Positions 8,733-17,588 of a stretch of 64,000 nucleotides of DNA are shown here, piece after piece (the stretch's first letter is position 1; every line of letters begins with the position of its first letter). The position numbers were made by a program, and so were the translations under genes. The notes under the pieces were generated by a model. The model was given only the letters and a program-made list of their open reading frames with translations. It searched no databases and was not told the origin of the DNA. The stretch covers positions 1 through 64,000 of the forward strand of contig JANRIQ010000003.1 in NCBI GenBank assembly GCA_033764775.1, written 5' to 3'. This DNA is from JAWXCE01 sp033764775. Lineage in GTDB: Bacteria > Pseudomonadota > Alphaproteobacteria > Rhizobiales > Rhodomicrobiaceae.

Positions 8733-11700
8733 AAAAGGCGCGGGGCTGAGCGACTGGGCGCGGGGGTTCTGTGCGTTGGCGGCCCTCGTTGCGGCCTGGT
8801 TGGTGCTGGCCGCGGCGCTGGCGCCAGCCCGGGCGCTGGAGCCGATCACCATTGGTTCGGACGCCGACGTGGTGGACATCACCCTGCTCGGCGAGCAGTA
8901 TGAGGGCCGAGGCGACAAGCTCAGCATCGAGACGGCGGCCACCGCCGACGGGATCGCGGGCCGCATGACGGTCTCGGCCAAAACGCCGGGCACCAACCCC
9001 AACTGGATCGTGTTCGCCCTCAGCAATCCCACCGACAAGCCCGTGCGGCGCTATTTCATGGCGCAACGCTACGACATTGTGGGGTCGAAAGCGTTCCTGC
9101 CCAACCTGGACTCGCCGCGCATCGCCAACCTCACTCCATCGCTCGGCTTCCGCCCGGACAGGGTGGAGAACGAGTCCGCCGACATTTACCTGCTCAACTT
9201 GGAGCCGGGAGCGACCATCACCTACATCGTGGAGCTGGCCTCGGCCGATTTTCCACGCCTCTCGCTGGTCGCGCCGGCGACGTTCGGGCGTAAGGCTCGC
9301 GACATCACGCTGTTCAACGGCATTCTGCTTGGCATTTCCGGTCTACTCGGCATTTTCCTCATCTCGATCTTCGCGGCGAGCCACAAGGGCGTGTTTCCGG
9401 CGGCGGCCCTCGTCGCGTCCAGCGTGGTGGCCTATCTGTGCGTGGATTTCGGCTTCTGGCACAAGCTGTTCCAGTTGAGCGCGGAGGACAACGCCACCTA
9501 TCGAGCGGGCGCAGAGGCCGCGTTCGCCGCCAGCATCGTCGTGTTCCTCTACGTTTTCCTAAACCTCAGGCTATGGCGCAGCTGGGTGTCGTTTCTGTTT
9601 GTCGGCTGGTTCGGCTGTCAGCTTTCGCTGATTGTGATCGCGCTCGTGGACGCCAAGCTGGCGGCCGGCCTCGCGCGCCTATCGTTTCTGCCCATCGCGG
9701 CGATCGGCACCTTCCTTATCGGCTTTTTCGCGCTGCGCGGACAGGAGCGCGCCCTGTCGCTGCTTCCCACCTGGATGCTGTTTTTAGTCTGGCTGTTCGG
9801 CGCCGCCTTCGCGGTGAACGGGCAACTCTCGGGTGAAATCGTAACTCTCGGCCTCAACGCCGGCATCGTGCTCATCACGGTGCTTCTGGGCTTCACCGTC
9901 ACCCAATACGGTTTCCAGGCGACCGAAGCGGGGCTGACCGAGGACGCCGGCCAGTTCCAACTCCGCGTCATGGCGCTCGACGCCTCAGGCGCATCGGTGT
10001 GGGAGTGGAACACGCGCCGCAATGAGATCATCGCCGGCCCCGACGTGGACGCCGCGCTCGGCTACCCGCCCGGAACCATGCGCGCCAATATCGACGATTG
10101 GCTGAAATACCTGCACTCCTCCGACCGCGAGCGCCTGCGCCTTCTGCTCTGGATGGTGCGGGAGCGCAACGGCGGCGAGATCAACACAGATTTCCGCCTG
10201 CGCCGCTCGGACGGCGCGTATCTCTGGTACGAGCTGCGCGCGGCGAGCCTGCCCGCTCGCCACAGCCGGTCGTCGCTGCGCTGCGTTGGCCTCCTGCGCG
10301 ACGTGACGCCGCAAAAACGCATGCAGGAGCGGCTGCTGCACAACGCCATCCACGACAGCCTGACGAGTCTTCCCAATCGCGAGCTTTTCCTCGACCGGCT
10401 GCTCTGCGCCATCCGCGCGGTGAAGGACGACGGCGGCAAGCCAACCGTGCTGTTCATCGACATTGACACCTTCCGCACCGCCAACCAGCACGCGGACCTG
10501 GCGGTGAGCGATGGCGTTCTGCTCACCATGGCGCGTCGCCTGTCGCGTCATCTCGGCCCGGTGGACACGCTGGCGCGCATCTCGACCGAGCAGTTCGCCA
10601 TTCTACTCGTCTCAGAGACCGACCCGCGCCACATCGCCATGCTGGCCGAGCGTGTGCGCCGTTCGCTGCGCTCGCCGATAAAGGTCGGCGGCAAGGACGT
10701 GATCCTCACGGGAAGCATCGGCATCTCCGTGTTCGATGGCCAGCAGCAAGAGCCGGAGCAACTGTTGCGCGAGGCTGAGACGGCCATGTACCGAGCCAAA
10801 CGCTCCGGCGCCGACCGCATCGAGCTGTTCAAGCCCGAGATGCGCGGAGAAACGGACGACCGCGCCCAGTTGCGCGCCGACCTCCGCCAAGCCGCCGAAA
10901 AGCGCCAGATCCGCATCCTGTATCAGCCGGTCATCCGGTTGGGCGACCGGGAGCTGGCCGGCATGCAGGTGGTGGTGCGCTGGGATCATCCCAAATACGG
11001 GCGCTTGAGCCTAGGCGAGTTTTTGCCCATCGCGGAGGACCTCGGCATCGTCGGAGAGATCGGCGGCTACGTGCTGGAGCGCAGCGTGCGCCAGGCCGTG
11101 CGCTGGCAGCGGACGCTCTCGCGCCCCGAACCGCTGTTTGTGAGCGTGAACCTGTCCAGCCGGCACTTTTTCCGCCAGGACATCATCCAGGAGCTGCGCC
11201 TCATCATCGGCCGCGAAACGGCCCCCAAGGGCTGCCTCATGCTTGAGGTGAACGAGTCGCTCATCATGGAAAACCCCGAGCAGGCGATTGAGACGCTGAC
11301 CTTGCTCGGCGGCCTGGGCGCGAGCCTGTGCCTCGATAATTTCGGCGCGAGCTACTCCTCCCTGACCTACCTACACCGCCTGCCGTTCGACATGATCAAG
11401 ATCGACCGCCAGCTTCTCAGCCAGGACAGCGTCGACCGCGCCGGCGCCGTGGTGTTCAAATCCATCGTGTCCATGGCGCGCGAACTGGACAAGGACGTCA
11501 TCGCGACCAATGTCGAGCAGGAAGACGAGGACGCCTATGTGAAGGCCATCGGCTGCGACTATGCGCAAGGCTTTTACTACGGCGAGCCGATGAGCGAAAA
11601 AGAGGTGATGACGCTGGTTCAAGCCATGTCGAAAACGGCCGGCCGCAACGGCGCCAAGCAGCCGCGCCGTTTGCTCGAAAAGCTGTCGTCAAAACCTGCG

Positions 11701-11976
11701 GAGGATGCGGCGCCCGACAAGCCCGCGCCAGCCGTCGCCGCGCTAGAGCCGCCGCGCCGTTCGACCGACCCATCCGTCGACGCGCGCCGCGAACGCCCTG
11801 CTCCGCCCGCCGCTCCCATGGCCGTAGCCCCAGTCGCCGCCGCCGCGGAGGCGCCCCCGAGCTTCGCCGATTTCGAGCTTTTGGCCGGCAGTCTCGACCT
11901 GCCCGTGCTGGAGGATGACGCCTATCCGGCGGAGGCGGCCGCGCTGCCCTTCGCCAAACGGCCGGCGCGGACGTAA
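8713..11976 (+). CDS. Membrane PAS-GGDEF-EAL protein with degenerate catalytic motifs
   Basis: This protein of about 1087 residues starts with a signal peptide (cleavage after PARALE-like region near residue 35) and a periplasmic domain of about 165 residues. Seven or so transmembrane helices (about 200-410, a 7TMR-DISM-like layout) follow, then a PAS domain (about 420-535), a GGDEF-type domain (540-705), an EAL-type domain (720-960) and a Pro/Ala-rich tail. The GGDEF signature is replaced by STEQF at 10582-10596. The EAL triad reads QVV at 10966-10974, DDFGTG is DNFGAS, and the EGVE glutamate is replaced in ATNVEQ. It is therefore probably a receptor or scaffold and not an active c-di-GMP enzyme. 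The start is uncertain (ATG 8713 or GTG 8725; both overlap the upstream gene). Confidence 0.9.
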   Translation: MRTAVAEKGAGLSDWARGFCALAALVAAWLVLAAALAPARALEPITIGSDADVVDITLLGEQYEGRGDKLSIETAATADGIAGRMTVSAKTPGTNPNWIVFALSNPTDKPVRRYFMAQRYDIVGSKAFLPNLDSPRIANLTPSLGFRPDRVENESADIYLLNLEPGATITYIVELASADFPRLSLVAPATFGRKARDITLFNGILLGISGLLGIFLISIFAASHKGVFPAAALVASSVVAYLCVDFGFWHKLFQLSAEDNATYRAGAEAAFAASIVVFLYVFLNLRLWRSWVSFLFVGWFGCQLSLIVIALVDAKLAAGLARLSFLPIAAIGTFLIGFFALRGQERALSLLPTWMLFLVWLFGAAFAVNGQLSGEIVTLGLNAGIVLITVLLGFTVTQYGFQATEAGLTEDAGQFQLRVMALDASGASVWEWNTRRNEIIAGPDVDAALGYPPGTMRANIDDWLKYLHSSDRERLRLLLWMVRERNGGEINTDFRLRRSDGAYLWYELRAASLPARHSRSSLRCVGLLRDVTPQKRMQERLLHNAIHDSLTSLPNRELFLDRLLCAIRAVKDDGGKPTVLFIDIDTFRTANQHADLAVSDGVLLTMARRLSRHLGPVDTLARISTEQFAILLVSETDPRHIAMLAERVRRSLRSPIKVGGKDVILTGSIGISVFDGQQQEPEQLLREAETAMYRAKRSGADRIELFKPEMRGETDDRAQLRADLRQAAEKRQIRILYQPVIRLGDRELAGMQVVVRWDHPKYGRLSLGEFLPIAEDLGIVGEIGGYVLERSVRQAVRWQRTLSRPEPLFVSVNLSSRHFFRQDIIQELRLIIGRETAPKGCLMLEVNESLIMENPEQAIETLTLLGGLGASLCLDNFGASYSSLTYLHRLPFDMIKIDRQLLSQDSVDRAGAVVFKSIVSMARELDKDVIATNVEQEDEDAYVKAIGCDYAQGFYYGEPMSEKEVMTLVQAMSKTAGRNGAKQPRRLLEKLSSKPAEDAAPDKPAPAVAALEPPRRSTDPSVDARRERPAPPAAPMAVAPVAAAAEAPPSFADFELLAGSLDLPVLEDDAYPAEAAALPFAKRPART

Positions 11977-12018
11977 TCGAGGCGCTCACGCCACGGGTGG
12001 CGCGCGCCGCGCTTATGC

Positions 12019-12636
12019 TCAGGCGTGCCCGGCCTCGGCCACCAGAAATCCAGGATCGACGCCCAGCTTGGCGAAAGCGAGTTCATATTTCGTATCCGCG
12101 TCGGCGGCGAAGACAAGGTCGAGGTCGGCGTTGCAGTGCAGCCAGCCGTTGGCGGCGATCTCGCTTTCCAACTGCCCCGCGTCCCATCCGGCGTAGCCCA
12201 GCGCCATCAGCGCCTGGTTCGGGCCCAAACCGGAGGCGAGCGCCTTGAGGATGTCGATCGTCGCGGTCAGGCACACGCCGCCCTCGATCGCGAGCGTGCT
12301 GTTGCGCACGAAATAGTCCGGCGAATGCAGCACGAAGCCGCGGCTTTTCTCGACCGGCCCGCCCAGATGCACCTGCATTTCGCTCACATGAACGGGCAAG
12401 GCGTCGGCGCTCTCCTCGCTCACGATGTCCAACTGCTCCAGCAGCTTGACGAAACTGACGCCCGGCGCGCGCTGGTTGATGACGATGCCCATGGCTCCTT
12501 CGGCCGTATGGGCGCACATATACACCACGGAGCGGGCGAATCGCGGGTCCTGCATCGCAGGGGAGGCGATCAGCAACCGGCCCTCCAGATAGCCGTCCTG
12601 GATGTCCACGTCTTTTTGGCGCAAGCTCTTTTTCAT
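12019..12636 (-). CDS. YqgE/AlgH family protein
   Basis: This 205-residue protein belongs to the YqgE/AlgH family, a conserved soluble fold of unsettled function. Family hallmarks are visible: DGYLEGRLLIASPAM.DPRF near the start, the GAMGIVINQ segment, VHLGGPV in the middle and ALGYAGWDAGQLE.E in the C-terminal half. The ATG at 12636 is preferred to the TTG at 12678 because the family begins close to this point. It is convergent with the large EAL-like gene (43-base gap) and lies just downstream of a uracil-DNA glycosylase gene. Confidence 0.93.
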   Translation of the reverse strand: MKKSLRQKDVDIQDGYLEGRLLIASPAMQDPRFARSVVYMCAHTAEGAMGIVINQRAPGVSFVKLLEQLDIVSEESADALPVHVSEMQVHLGGPVEKSRGFVLHSPDYFVRNSTLAIEGGVCLTATIDILKALASGLGPNQALMALGYAGWDAGQLESEIAANGWLHCNADLDLVFAADADTKYELAFAKLGVDPGFLVAEAGHA

Positions 12637-12708
12637 CCCTGTAGAGTAGTGTGGCGGGCGCCCTTCCGCAAAGGCCAAACTGCGGTTTTTTCCGCAAGCC
12701 TGCGACCC

Positions 12709-13521
12709 TCAGACATCGCCCTTCAGGGCCGCTTCAATCAGCAGCAGGTCGCGCCAGGCGAGCCGTTTCGCAGCCGGCGTGCGCAAAAGATACGCAGGAT
12801 GCAGCGTCACCAGCGCGCGCCGCGGCTGAGCGTCGCCGAGGTTGAACCACTTGCCGCGCAGCTTCATGACGCCGTCCGTCGCGCCAGTCAGCAGCTTCGC
12901 CGCCGCGCCGCCGAGAATCACAACGATCTCCGGGTTCACCAGTTCGATTTGGCGCTCGATGAACGGCAGGCAGGCCTGCGTCTCCTCGAGCGTCGGCGTC
13001 CGGTTGCCGGGGGGGCGCCAGTACACGACATTGGCGATGTGCGCCGACGCCTCGTCAAGACCGATAGCGGCCATCATACGGTTGAGGAGCCGCCCGGCGG
13101 GCCCCACGAACGGCGTGCCGCTCATGTCCTCCTCCCGGCCGGGCGCTTCGCCGATGAACATCACGCGCGCATGGTCTGCGCCGCGGGAAAAGCACAGGTG
13201 CTTGGCGGTTTTTTTCAGGCCGCATCCGTCGAAGTCGGCGAGCGCCCGGCGCAGCGCGGCGAGATCCGGCGCTGCACGGGCGATCGCCCGCGCGTCCACG
13301 TCGCCGTCCTGGAGGGCGGGGCGCGGAGGGGGCGCGGGCGAGGCTGGTTGATAGGGCGCAGAGCGGGCTTGCGGGCGGGCGCGATCCTGTCTCAAATCGG
13401 GCGCAGGCGGCGGCGCGCTCTCGGCGAAACGGTCCGCCGGCGCATCCGCGATCAGTTCATCCGCGCCCATGGCGGCTTGCCAGAGCAGTAGCTTTCGCCT
13501 GTCTTCAAGCGTTAATCCCAT
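12709..13521 (-). CDS. Uracil-DNA glycosylase, family 4/5 type
   Basis: This is probably a DNA repair enzyme removing uracil from DNA. After about 95 residues of Pro/Ala-rich N-terminal region, the glycosylase fold begins at CGLKKTAKHLCFSRG. It shows motif 1 GEAPGREED, the GTPFVGPAGRLLNRMM segment, N-V-V-Y-W-R-P-P-GNRTP and the C-terminal motif TLHPAYLL with its catalytic-loop histidine. The ATG at 13521 (MGLTLEDRRKLLLWQ) fits the family N-terminus better than the upstream start at 13578. It is divergent from the ETF-QO gene, and the 135-base gap probably holds both promoters. Confidence 0.9.
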   Translation of the reverse strand: MGLTLEDRRKLLLWQAAMGADELIADAPADRFAESAPPPAPDLRQDRARPQARSAPYQPASPAPPPRPALQDGDVDARAIARAAPDLAALRRALADFDGCGLKKTAKHLCFSRGADHARVMFIGEAPGREEDMSGTPFVGPAGRLLNRMMAAIGLDEASAHIANVVYWRPPGNRTPTLEETQACLPFIERQIELVNPEIVVILGGAAAKLLTGATDGVMKLRGKWFNLGDAQPRRALVTLHPAYLLRTPAAKRLAWRDLLLIEAALKGDV

Positions 13522-13656
13522 GCCAGGACTGAAGCGTAATTTGAACGCTGCGTCGAGGCGCGAACGCAACCTGACCATATTTTGTGCGCCGCAAGATTAT
13601 TGTTGCCATGGGCGCGCGCACATTTTATCCACGCCAGCGCGATAAGAGGAGTGGCC

Positions 13657-15321
13657 ATGAACGCCGACGCTTTGCCCGAACGCGAGACGATGGAGTTCGA
13701 CGTGGTCATCGTTGGCGCCGGGCCGGCGGGCCTCGCCGCGGCCATCCGGCTGAAGCAGCTCGCGGCGGCGGACGGGCGCGAAGTCTCGGTTGTCGTGCTG
13801 GAGAAAGGCTCGGAGGTCGGCGCGCACATCCTGTCGGGCGCCGTCATCGACTGCTCAGGGCTAAACGCGCTCATCCCCAACTGGCGTGAGAAGGGCGCGC
13901 CCGTGCGCCAGTCCGTCACGGAGGACCGGTTTCTCTATCTCGGCCCGGCCGGCGACATGCGCATCCCGAATTTCTTGATGCCGCGGCTGATGAGCAACCA
14001 CGGCGCTTTCATCGTCAGCCTTGGCGACGTGGTGCGCTGGCTCGGCGAGCAAGCCGAGGCGCTGGGCGTGGAGATCTACCCCGGTTTCGCCGCCACGGAC
14101 CTCATCCTCGACAGCGAGGGCGCTGTGATGGGCGTGGCGACCGGCGACATGGGCGTCGGCCGCGACGGCAAGCCGACCGGCGAATACACCCGCGGCATGG
14201 CGCTCACGGGAAAATACGTGCTCATTGGGGAGGGCGCGCGCGGAAGCCTCGCCAAGCGCATCATTCGCGAGTTCGAGTTGGATAAGGGCCGCGAGCCGCA
14301 GAAATACGGCATCGGGATCAAAGAGCTGTGGGAGGTGAGGCCCGAGCAGCACAAGCCAGGCCTCGTGCAGCACACGCTCGGCTGGCCCCTCGATGACCGC
14401 ACCGGCGGCGGCTCATGGATGTATCATTACGGCGACAACCTGGTCTCGCTGGGCTTTGTGGTGCATCTGAACTACGAGAACCCATACATCCACCCGTTCT
14501 GGGAGCTGCAGCGCTGGAAGACTCACCCGGCCATCGCGCCCATCCTGGAGGGAGGCCGCCGCATCGGCTATGGCGCGCGCGCCATCACCGAGGGCGGCTG
14601 GCAATCGGTGCCGAAGCTGGCGTTTCCAGGCGGCGCGCTGATCGGGTGTTCGGCGGGATTTGTGAACGTGCCGCGCATCAAGGGTTCGCACAACGCCATC
14701 CTCACCGGCATGATGGCGGCGGATGCCGCTTTTGCAGCGATCGTCGATGGGCGCGGCGGCGACACGCTGACGGCCTATCAAAACGCCTATGAGGCAAGCC
14801 CGGTTTACAAAGAGCTGCGCCGGGTGCGCAATGTTAAGCCGCTGCTTTCGCGGTTCGGCAATGCGCTCGGCACGGCGCTCGGCGGCATGGACATGTGGCT
14901 CAACACGCTGCTGCCGATGGGCTACACGCTGAGCCACGGCAAGGCCGACTACGCCGCGACCCGCCGCGCCGAAAACTACGAGCCGATCGTCTATCCCAAG
15001 CCTGACGGCAAACTCACCTTCGACATCCCTTCTTCGCTGTTCATTTCGGGCACGAACCATGAGGAGGATCAGCCGGCGCATCTTGTGCTCGCCAACCCGT
15101 TTATCCCGGTGAAGCACAATTTGCCGGTGTTTGCGGAGCCGGCGCAGCGCTACTGCCCGGCGGGGGTGTACGAGATTGTGCAGGAGCCAGCCGGGCCGCG
15201 CTTTCAGATCAACGCGCAGAACTGCGTGCACTGCAAGACATGCGACATCAAAGACCCGTCGCAGAACATCACCTGGGTTCCGCCCCAGGGCGGCGGCGGC
15301 CCAAACTACGCGGGGATGTGA
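13657..15321 (+). CDS. Electron transfer flavoprotein-ubiquinone oxidoreductase
   Basis: This monotopic inner-membrane flavoprotein passes electrons from reduced ETF (fatty acid and amino acid oxidation) to ubiquinone. The 554-residue protein has an N-terminal FAD-binding Rossmann motif, VVIVGAGPAGLAAAIRLKQ, followed by LEKGSEVGAHILSGAV. The C-terminal [4Fe-4S] ferredoxin-like domain shows C-P-A-G-V-Y and the cluster CVHCKTCDIKDP. The end, QNITWVPPQGGGGPNYAGM, is the usual one. The frame is open from 13582, but ATG 13657 is preceded by AGAGGAG about seven bases upstream and matches family starts. Confidence 0.96.
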   Translation: MNADALPERETMEFDVVIVGAGPAGLAAAIRLKQLAAADGREVSVVVLEKGSEVGAHILSGAVIDCSGLNALIPNWREKGAPVRQSVTEDRFLYLGPAGDMRIPNFLMPRLMSNHGAFIVSLGDVVRWLGEQAEALGVEIYPGFAATDLILDSEGAVMGVATGDMGVGRDGKPTGEYTRGMALTGKYVLIGEGARGSLAKRIIREFELDKGREPQKYGIGIKELWEVRPEQHKPGLVQHTLGWPLDDRTGGGSWMYHYGDNLVSLGFVVHLNYENPYIHPFWELQRWKTHPAIAPILEGGRRIGYGARAITEGGWQSVPKLAFPGGALIGCSAGFVNVPRIKGSHNAILTGMMAADAAFAAIVDGRGGDTLTAYQNAYEASPVYKELRRVRNVKPLLSRFGNALGTALGGMDMWLNTLLPMGYTLSHGKADYAATRRAENYEPIVYPKPDGKLTFDIPSSLFISGTNHEEDQPAHLVLANPFIPVKHNLPVFAEPAQRYCPAGVYEIVQEPAGPRFQINAQNCVHCKTCDIKDPSQNITWVPPQGGGGPNYAGM

Positions 15322-15353
15322 CGGCGGTCGCGCGCTGGACTGAAGGTGCAATG

Positions 15354-15384
15354 AAAAAAGCCGCCCCGGCTCCGAGGCGGCTTC
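15354..15384 (-). terminator. Rho-independent terminator of the PRC-barrel gene
   Basis: GCCGCC at 15360-15365 pairs with GGCGGC at 15376-15381. Read on the - strand, the stem is followed by six Ts (15354-15359 as As on +). It lies six bases past the stop of the PRC-barrel gene. It may also partly stop transcription from the ETF-QO gene on the + strand. Confidence 0.8.
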
Positions 15385-15389
15385 TCCGT

Positions 15390-15761
15390 TTAGCGGTTGA
15401 TTGACGGATTGCTCCAATACGGCTGCGAGCCGTAATGCGAGTGAGTGCGCGTCTCCCAATCCCGATCGGCATAGCTCTCATCGTCGTAATCGGGCGCGTT
15501 TTTCAGCTGATCCTCGGTGACGTTGGTGCGATAGCCTTCCAACTCGGTGTCGTAATGAAACGCCGACCAAGGCAGCGGGTGATGCTTGCGACCGAGACCG
15601 AGAAACCCGCCGAACTCGACGACCGCATACGCGACGCGTCCGCTGACGCGCTCGATCATCAGGTGATCGATCGAGCCGATTTTGTCTCCGTCCGCGCCGT
15701 AAATCGTCGTGCCTTCCACATCATCGCTCGAGATCAGGCGGTTGTGAGATTGATAAGCCAT
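15390..15761 (-). CDS. PRC-barrel domain protein
   Basis: This 123-residue soluble protein contains a single PRC-barrel: LISSDDVEGTTIYGADGDKIG near the N-terminus, then IDHLMIERVSGRVAYAVVEFGGFLG and HPLPWSAFHYD. Such short alphaproteobacterial PRC proteins are often stress related, but the role here is not known. The start ATG at 15761 has a strong GGAGGA ribosome site seven bases upstream. The C-terminus is rich in Tyr, His, Asp and Ser. It has its own terminator and lies downstream of tRNA-Gln on the same strand. Confidence 0.92.
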   Translation of the reverse strand: MAYQSHNRLISSDDVEGTTIYGADGDKIGSIDHLMIERVSGRVAYAVVEFGGFLGLGRKHHPLPWSAFHYDTELEGYRTNVTEDQLKNAPDYDDESYADRDWETRTHSHYGSQPYWSNPSINR

Positions 15762-15829
15762 AACGTCCTCCACGTTTTGAAATGTGGCGGAGGAACGAGA
15801 CTGAGGCCGAATTGTTCCAGAAAACGCGT

Positions 15830-15904
15830 TGGCTGGGGCGCCAGGGATCGAACCTGGGAATGGCGGAATCAAAATCCGCTGCCTTACCGCTTGGCTACGC
15901 CCCA
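15830..15904 (-). tRNA. tRNA-Gln (anticodon TTG), CCA encoded
   Basis: Read on the - strand, TGGGGCG (15904-15898) pairs with CGCCCCA near the 3' end, followed by discriminator G and an encoded CCA. The D-arm GCCAAGCGGTAAGGC, anticodon stem GCGGA-TTTTGAT-TCCGC with anticodon TTG, and T-arm CCAGG-TTCGATC-CCTGG are all intact. The total is 75 nt with CCA. A TATAAC box about 33 bases upstream could be its -10 element. Confidence 0.97.
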
Positions 15905-16081
15905 TCAAGCGGCTGCTTCGTCATTTGAGTTCAAGGGTTATAAGCGCCTTCCCTAGCTCGGCGCAAGGGCTTTAAGGACGCGGTCCAGTTTCGCACAACG
16001 AAACACGTGACAAAGACAACCGTAGACATTAAACTATAAACTAAAATTAGTCGCGCTGTGCGGCGGGGATCACATCACCCT

Positions 16082-17038
16082 ATGAGCTATAGTCTTGCGC
16101 TTGATGCGCCCGTCAACGCGAGCCTTCGCCGCGCCGGCGTGAAACAACTGCGCGAAGCCTTGAAATGTCTTCAAGAGGACTTCAGCCCGCCAAAAATTCA
16201 TCAGGCGCGCAAAGCGTTTAAACGCTTCCGGTCGCTGTTGATCTTGGCGCGTCCCGGTATGGCGGGAAGCGCGTATCGCGCCTTCGACCACGGCGTTCGC
16301 GATGTGGCGCGGCGTTTCGCGGGAGCGCGGGACGGGGCGGCCATGGCGCAGGCGGCGAACCAGATCGAGGCGGCGGCGGTTCTCCCCGCCGTTAAGTCCG
16401 TGGCGCGGGCGGTTGGCGCGGCTCTGCGCGCAGGCGAGGCCGCTGAGCCAAAACCCATTGAGGCGCGCGAGGCGCTTGCCCAGTTGCAGCGTCTTCACGC
16501 CGATTTCCTCTCGGTCCCCATCAAGCTCGACGGCTTTCCCGACGTTGCCGCCGCTGCTGCTGCGGCCTATCGCGACGGACGCCGCCGCACGGACGCGGTG
16601 GGCGGCGACATGGCCGCCGACGACGAGGCCGTGCACGATTGGCGCAAGTCGGTGCAACGGCACTGGCGGCACATGCAGTTGCTGTCGCCCGCGTGGCCAG
16701 GCCTTCTGAGCGAGCACGCGACGCTCGCCCGGTCATTGTCCCAACATCTGGGCGACGACCATGACCTGTCGGTGTTGAGCGGCTTTGTGACGGCCCGCGG
16801 CGCCGCGTACGGGCCCAAGCGCGACGTGGCGGAGTTCCTGCGCTATTGCGCCGAGGCCAAGTCGTCGCTGCGCGCGATCGCCCACGCCGAGGCGCGGCGA
16901 CTGTTCGCCGATCCGCCCAAGTGCTTCGAACGACGGCTCCGGGTCTATTGGGACACGGCGCCGCAGTTGCGCCAAGCCCTCGCGGCGGCATCGCCGGAGC
17001 AAGCGCCCGCAGGATTGCGGCTGGTCAAACGAGGCTAG
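16082..17038 (+). CDS. CHAD domain protein
   Basis: This 318-residue helical protein has a CHAD (conserved histidine alpha-helical) domain, a fold that binds polyphosphate through conserved basic and His residues. Two repeated signatures are visible: IHQARKAFKRFRSLL near residue 42 and VHDWRKSVQRHWRHMQLL near 182, each with the H-x-x-R-K pattern. These are followed by LGDDHDLSVL. No CYTH domain precedes it. ATG 16082 is preferred over the GTG at 16058. The region upstream (15905-16081) is AT-rich and otherwise empty. It converges with the Lrp-family gene, and the two overlap by four bases. Confidence 0.9.
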   Translation: MSYSLALDAPVNASLRRAGVKQLREALKCLQEDFSPPKIHQARKAFKRFRSLLILARPGMAGSAYRAFDHGVRDVARRFAGARDGAAMAQAANQIEAAAVLPAVKSVARAVGAALRAGEAAEPKPIEAREALAQLQRLHADFLSVPIKLDGFPDVAAAAAAAYRDGRRRTDAVGGDMAADDEAVHDWRKSVQRHWRHMQLLSPAWPGLLSEHATLARSLSQHLGDDHDLSVLSGFVTARGAAYGPKRDVAEFLRYCAEAKSSLRAIAHAEARRLFADPPKCFERRLRVYWDTAPQLRQALAAASPEQAPAGLRLVKRG

Positions 17039-17508
17039 TCGCGCAGGCCCACGTATTTGAGCGGCATGGCGGTCGTGAACTTGATCTGCTCCATGGCGAA
17101 GCTGGAACTGACGTCGTGAAGCTCGATGCTTGTGATGAGGCGGCGATAGAACTCGTCGAAACGCTGGATGTCGGGCACCACGACGCGGAGCAGATAGTCC
17201 ACGTCGCCGCTCATGCGATAGGCCTCGATAATCTCGGGAAAAGTTTGAACCAGGGCCGTAAACTTGTCGAGCCATTGCAGGCTGTGATGCGGGGTCGTCA
17301 CCGACACGAACACTGTCACCCCCGCGTTAACCGCCTTGGGATTGATGAGCGCGACGCGGCCGAGGATGACGCCGTCGCTTTCCAGTTTCTGGATGCGCCG
17401 CCAGCATGGGGTGGTCGATAGACCCACCGCCTTGCCTATGTCGGCGACCGCCATGGTGCAATCTTTTTGCAATAGGTCTAAAATTTTTAAATCTAACGCG
17501 TCCAACAC
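17035..17508 (-). CDS. Lrp/AsnC family transcriptional regulator
   Basis: This is probably a feast/famine-type DNA-binding regulator. It has about 157 residues: an N-terminal helix-turn-helix (LDALDLKILDLLQKD then AVADIGKAVGLSTTPCWRRIQKL) and a C-terminal RAM domain with the GDVDYLLRVVVPD effector-binding signature. The GTG at 17508 is preferred over the TTG at 17514 because GGGAG sits at a normal spacing of six bases from it and directly abuts the TTG. The target is unknown, and Lrp proteins often control themselves. Its stop overlaps the convergent CHAD gene. Confidence 0.92.
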   Translation of the reverse strand: MLDALDLKILDLLQKDCTMAVADIGKAVGLSTTPCWRRIQKLESDGVILGRVALINPKAVNAGVTVFVSVTTPHHSLQWLDKFTALVQTFPEIIEAYRMSGDVDYLLRVVVPDIQRFDEFYRRLITSIELHDVSSSFAMEQIKFTTAMPLKYVGLRD

Positions 17509-17537
17509 CTGCAACTCCCGGATTTTTTTTATTTTGA

Positions 17538-17565
17538 ATTATGACCATGTCGAACTGCACGGCAA
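17538..17565 (-). promoter_or_regulatory. Candidate promoter of the Lrp-family gene
   Basis: On the - strand, TTGCCG (17565-17560) is separated by 16 bases from CATAAT (17543-17538), about 30 bases before the gene start. The surroundings are AT-rich compared with the flanks. An imperfect palindrome, TGAAGGGCCTTTTTCA, lies just upstream and could be an operator. Confidence 0.35.
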
Positions 17566-17588
17566 AAATGAAGGGCCTTTTTCAATAA

